A stretch of 64,000 bases of DNA from Caldilinea sp. CFX5 (lineage in GTDB: Bacteria; Chloroflexota; Anaerolineae; Caldilineales; Caldilineaceae): positions 22,877 through 86,876 of the forward strand of contig QWII01000036.1 of the NCBI GenBank assembly GCA_021405325.1, written 5' to 3'. This document shows, one piece after another, positions 60,723 to 64,000 of this stretch. The number at the start of each line of letters is the position of its first letter. The first letter of the stretch is position 1. The notes under the pieces are model-generated. The model made no database searches and was not told the origin of the DNA. It saw nothing but the letters and a program-made list of their open reading frames with translations. The position numbers were made by a program, and so were the translations under genes.

Positions 60723-63680
60723 ATGCGTTCTTTCGATTATGCCTGGTGGCTACCGGCTACAACCTTGTTGCTGATCGCCCTGCTCCTCTGGCCGGTAACC
60801 GGCTTCACCCAAAGCGGGACACGACAGCCTTTGATCCCGAAAGCGATCAAAGGGGGGCGCGCCGATGTCGCAACCGTTTTCCGCACCACAGCGCCGCCTA
60901 CCATTGACGGCGCCGTCGATAGCATCTGGGCCAATGCCACCGTCAACCCGATCACCACGGTTTTGGTCGGCGGCCCGATCGCGCCGGCGGATCTCGCCGG
61001 TTCGTTCCGTCTGCTCTATGACAGCCAGCGGCTTTACCTGCTGGTGGAAATCACCGACAATCAAGCCCAAAATGACTCCGGCGCTGATTGGTGGGAAGAT
61101 GACGGCGTGGAACTCTACCTGGATGGCGACCGCAGCCGCGGCAGCAGCTATGACGGGGTCAATGACTTCCAGTTCGGCTTTCGTCGGCAAGACCAGCAGA
61201 TCCGACTGGGGGCTAACTCCGCCGCCACGCCGACTGGCATGAACGCAGTGCAGGTCGATACCGCCAACGGTAGCCGCCTGGAAGTCTCGCTGCCGCTGGC
61301 CGACCTGGGTATTGCTGCGGTTGATGGTACGCAATTCGGGCTGGATCTCCACCTGAATGACGACGACGATGGCGGCGCGCGTGATCGCAAACTGAGTTGG
61401 CACGGCGCCGTTGACGATGGCTGGGAAAATCCCAGCCGTTTTGGCACAGCGCAGTTGGTGCGCAACCCACCGCCAACGCCGACCGCCCAGCCAACCCCCA
61501 CCGCCACCGTCACCCCGCCGCCCGGCCCCACTCGTGTCATCTGGCAGCGGGCCGGCTTTGGCGGCGCGGGCGCCTATGTCACGATCCATTTTGACCCCGC
61601 CCAGAGCGGCGTGGTCTATGCCACTAGCGACGTGGCCGGCGTCTTCCGCAGCAGCGACGGCGGCGCCACCTGGGAGATGCGCAGCCTGGGCTTGGGCAAC
61701 TACGAGGTCTCCTCCTTTGCCATCGACCCCTTTGATCCACAGACGCTCTATGCCGGCGTCGGCGCCTTTGCCAACTCGAACAAGGCTGGGATTTATGTCA
61801 GCCGGGATGCGGGGGTGAGTTGGCAACAGCTTAAAAACAGCGCAACCAATGGTATCGACTTTCGTGTCCAGCGCACCATCAACGCCATTGCCCCCGACCC
61901 GCAGCAACAAGCCGTGCTTGTCACCGGCAGCCGCAGCAAAGGCATCTGGCGTTCGACCAATGGCGGCAACACCTGGAGCCAGGTGCTTGCCCCGCCGACC
62001 ACCAACGCCACCCCGTTCTTTTCTACGGCGGGCGCGGGCATCGTTGACCCTGAAGCGGGTAGCTACCCGGCGCCGGTGATGGTGGTGCGCTTTGATCCGG
62101 TGACGCCGAAGCTGGTTTACGCCGCCCTTTATGGCGCCGGCGTCTTCAAAAGTACACAAGGGGGCGTGGCCGGTTCGTGGCAACCGGTCAATAGCGATTT
62201 GCCGTCGTCGCCAACGCTGCATGATCTGGTGATTGCGCCGAATGGCACGCTCTACGTCGCTGCTGGGCGGGCCGGGGTCTTCAAAAGCACGAATGGCGGG
62301 ACGAGTTGGCAGGCGGTCAACGGTAGCTTGCCCTTCAACGATTTCCATGTGTTGGGGCTGGCCGTCCACCCGACCGATAGCAACACCGTTTATCTGGCCC
62401 AAGAGCGCACCGCCAACGCGGCTGTGATCCATGAAGCGATCTGGCGCACGTCCAATGGCGGCGCCAGTTGGAGCGAAATCGAGGGCAACGTGATCACCGA
62501 CCCGGCCAATTCGCCGCCGGACGCCTGGTGGTTCTACCCCAGCCAAAGCTGGCGCGTGGCGGTCGATCCGCACAACCCGCAACGGCTCTTTTATCTCCTC
62601 GGCGGCATCTATCGCAGCGAAGACGGTGGTGCAAGCTGGCGCAACAGCATCAAAGGCGCCCAGGACACCTGCGTCACCGATCTGGCTATTGATACTGACC
62701 ACCCGACTGGACAACCGGACACCCTCTATGCTACCCACCTCGACGCCGGTCTGCTGGCCTCGACCGACAACGGGGCGACCTGGCGGATGCTGACGCCAAC
62801 CAGCGTTGACGAACGGGACGCGCTGGCCGGTCACTATTGGCGTATCGTGATCACCAAAAGCGGCGGCGTCAAACGTTTCTATACCGTCGTTGCGCCCTGG
62901 GCGCGCAACCATGCCCAGATCCTGCGCAGCACCGATGGCGTCACCTGGCAAGCCATTTTCACCCAGGCGACGCCCAGCGGCAATCGTGGTCTGGGGCAAA
63001 GCAGCCTCGCTGCCGATCCCAACCAACCGAACATTCTCTATTTCGCTCAGGATGGCGGCACAATCTTCAAATCGACCAACCACGGCGACGCCTGGCAAGC
63101 AACGGCCGGTCAACCGGAAGCGACGGCCTTCAATGATCTGCTGGTCGATGGCGCGGGCCGGCTCTTTGCCGCGACCTTCTGGCAGGGCTTATGGCGCTCG
63201 ACCAATGGCGGCGCGTCCTGGGAACGGGTCTTGCCGGAGCGTTGGCACTTTGGTCGGCTGGCGCAAGGGGGCGGCGTCGTCTATGCCAGCGCGGAAGACG
63301 GCAATCTCTACCAAAGTCGCGATGGCGGCGCCACTTGGGTTAACCTGACCAACTTGCCGGTCGAGGCGGACAGTGATGACAGTGGGGTGCTGGGCATGGC
63401 CGTGGCGGTCAACCCGGCGGACGCCAATCATCTGCTCTTCAGTCGCTTTGACGGCTGGCATTCGGCGGATGGCGCTGGGGGGATCTTGGAAAGTCGCGAT
63501 GGCGGTCAAAGCTGGGCAGCGTTCAATGATGGGCTGGGCTATCCCCGCGCCGGCGTACTGGCCTTTGGCAGCAACGATCTCCGTCTGGCCGGCACCCTCT
63601 GCGGCGGCATCTGGGCGACGACGGGGCAGAGCCGCAGCGACCTTGCGCCCGGGCTTTTTCTGCCGGTGGTGAAGCGGTAG
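60723..63680 (+). CDS. Secreted CBM9-like and GH74-like beta-propeller protein with LPVV tail
   Basis: This 985-residue protein has a signal peptide or single N-terminal membrane helix (about 10-28). Residues 50-245 resemble family 9 carbohydrate-binding domains (TIDGAVDSIWANA, then WWEDDGVELYLDGD). A Pro/Thr linker leads to a propeller with many Asp-boxes, opening with VVYATSDVAGVFRSSDGGATW-like sequence typical of GH74 xyloglucanase-fold proteins. Catalytic acids are not assignable, so binding or hydrolysis are both possible. The protein ends in LFLPVVKR. ATG 60723 has AGGAG 9 nt upstream. It likely acts on plant or microbial polysaccharides outside the cell. Confidence 0.8.
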   Translation: MRSFDYAWWLPATTLLLIALLLWPVTGFTQSGTRQPLIPKAIKGGRADVATVFRTTAPPTIDGAVDSIWANATVNPITTVLVGGPIAPADLAGSFRLLYDSQRLYLLVEITDNQAQNDSGADWWEDDGVELYLDGDRSRGSSYDGVNDFQFGFRRQDQQIRLGANSAATPTGMNAVQVDTANGSRLEVSLPLADLGIAAVDGTQFGLDLHLNDDDDGGARDRKLSWHGAVDDGWENPSRFGTAQLVRNPPPTPTAQPTPTATVTPPPGPTRVIWQRAGFGGAGAYVTIHFDPAQSGVVYATSDVAGVFRSSDGGATWEMRSLGLGNYEVSSFAIDPFDPQTLYAGVGAFANSNKAGIYVSRDAGVSWQQLKNSATNGIDFRVQRTINAIAPDPQQQAVLVTGSRSKGIWRSTNGGNTWSQVLAPPTTNATPFFSTAGAGIVDPEAGSYPAPVMVVRFDPVTPKLVYAALYGAGVFKSTQGGVAGSWQPVNSDLPSSPTLHDLVIAPNGTLYVAAGRAGVFKSTNGGTSWQAVNGSLPFNDFHVLGLAVHPTDSNTVYLAQERTANAAVIHEAIWRTSNGGASWSEIEGNVITDPANSPPDAWWFYPSQSWRVAVDPHNPQRLFYLLGGIYRSEDGGASWRNSIKGAQDTCVTDLAIDTDHPTGQPDTLYATHLDAGLLASTDNGATWRMLTPTSVDERDALAGHYWRIVITKSGGVKRFYTVVAPWARNHAQILRSTDGVTWQAIFTQATPSGNRGLGQSSLAADPNQPNILYFAQDGGTIFKSTNHGDAWQATAGQPEATAFNDLLVDGAGRLFAATFWQGLWRSTNGGASWERVLPERWHFGRLAQGGGVVYASAEDGNLYQSRDGGATWVNLTNLPVEADSDDSGVLGMAVAVNPADANHLLFSRFDGWHSADGAGGILESRDGGQSWAAFNDGLGYPRAGVLAFGSNDLRLAGTLCGGIWATTGQSRSDLAPGLFLPVVKR

Positions 63681-64000
63681 GACTCATCCCCTTCTCCTAC
63701 CTTGCTCATGGCGAGTCCGCGTGTGCATAAGGCGAAGAAAGCACAGGAGTACGGCAAACACAACAACGGCTTTAGGAAGCAACGGATTTTTACGGGCGAC
63801 ACGACCTTGATGCAAATAAAGTATTTGACACCTTGTTTTAGCCGTTTTTCGATGAACCAGCAGACCATCCGTTGCTTCCTAAATCCGCTGTTGTGTTTAG
63901 CGTTCTAGCTACCGTAGGGTTTCATAAAAAGTAGGGAATGAGTCTGATCGAGACAGATTGCCCATTGGTCAAGCATCGTTCGAGCATATCAAAACCGATC
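63681..64000. other. Intergenic region with long inverted repeat
   Basis: Downstream of the propeller gene. It holds the element at 63756-63898 and otherwise nothing recognisable before the window ends. Confidence 0.5.
63756..63898. repeat. 143-bp element with 32-bp terminal inverted repeats
   Basis: The arms at 63756-63787 and 63867-63898 match at 30 of 32 positions. The arm contains TTTAGGAAGCAACGGAT, and the 79-nt interior is not paired. No target duplication flanks it. Confidence 0.88.

Noticed and set aside
60750..63113. 787-residue minus-strand gene opposite the propeller gene
   Set aside because: It lacks any family motif, while the plus strand has a signal peptide, CBM9-like domain and regular Asp-boxes.

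Overview
The window looks like a chromosomal segment of a filamentous or multicellular Chloroflexota bacterium (Anaerolineae, Caldilineae or Ardenticatenia type). That placement is an inference from gene content: large BTAD/AAA/TPR and CHAT/STAND/TPR regulators, Uma2, Rpn and AAA-ATPase-like families, Pro/Thr-rich lipoproteins, secreted proteins ending in an LPV tail, and moderately high G+C. No rRNA, tRNA, CRISPR array, integrase or intact transposase was seen.

Layout. 0.2-8.8 kb holds surface-glycoconjugate genes: a GT4 glycosyltransferase, a P450, a DUF362 protein, an alkaline-phosphatase-superfamily enzyme, and a tight four-gene operon (GT2, two methyltransferases, a flippase-like membrane protein). 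9-13.4 kb has a probably abundant secreted repeat protein, a lipoprotein, an orphan OmpR-type regulator and an Rpn-family protein. 13.4-16.9 kb is a sugar ABC importer without its ATPase. 17.3-24.3 kb has an alpha/beta hydrolase, then a CHAT-protease/STAND/TPR giant grouped with a zinc-ribbon protein and a small membrane protein, then a damaged nucleotidyltransferase pair. 24.3-33.5 kb mixes a homoserine-dehydrogenase-like/SAF enzyme, an M55 peptidase, an internally duplicated 817-residue protein, a membrane-anchored 1000-residue repeat stalk and a ferredoxin. 33.6-40.5 kb carries a CrtC/AttH-like lipoprotein and an McrBC type IV restriction locus next to a YcaQ/AlkX-like DNA glycosylase. 40.6-44.6 kb has redox enzymes and an AT-richer island with a beta-propeller protein and a broken glycosidase. 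44.9-51.9 kb has LarA, CorA, RNase D and a FAD/Fe-S D-lactate-dehydrogenase-type enzyme. 52.3-63.7 kb has a DUF2917-like protein, a BTAD regulator, a DUF1703-type protein, an aldo/keto reductase, a broken Ser/Gly-rich gene, Uma2 and a secreted CBM9-like/GH74-like protein.

The most unusual signal is not a gene. About twenty long inverted repeats, many of them perfect, lie just after genes or between operon genes. They are built from short tandem words, mostly differ in stem sequence, and lack the T-tract of a terminator. Two with unrelated stems share one 11-nt loop (TCGACAAGCTC), which also occurs inside the CHAT gene. The same kind of sequence appears in frame inside the CHAT and BTAD coding regions and inside a broken gene. 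This suggests an active hairpin-generating or hairpin-mobilising process in the genome.
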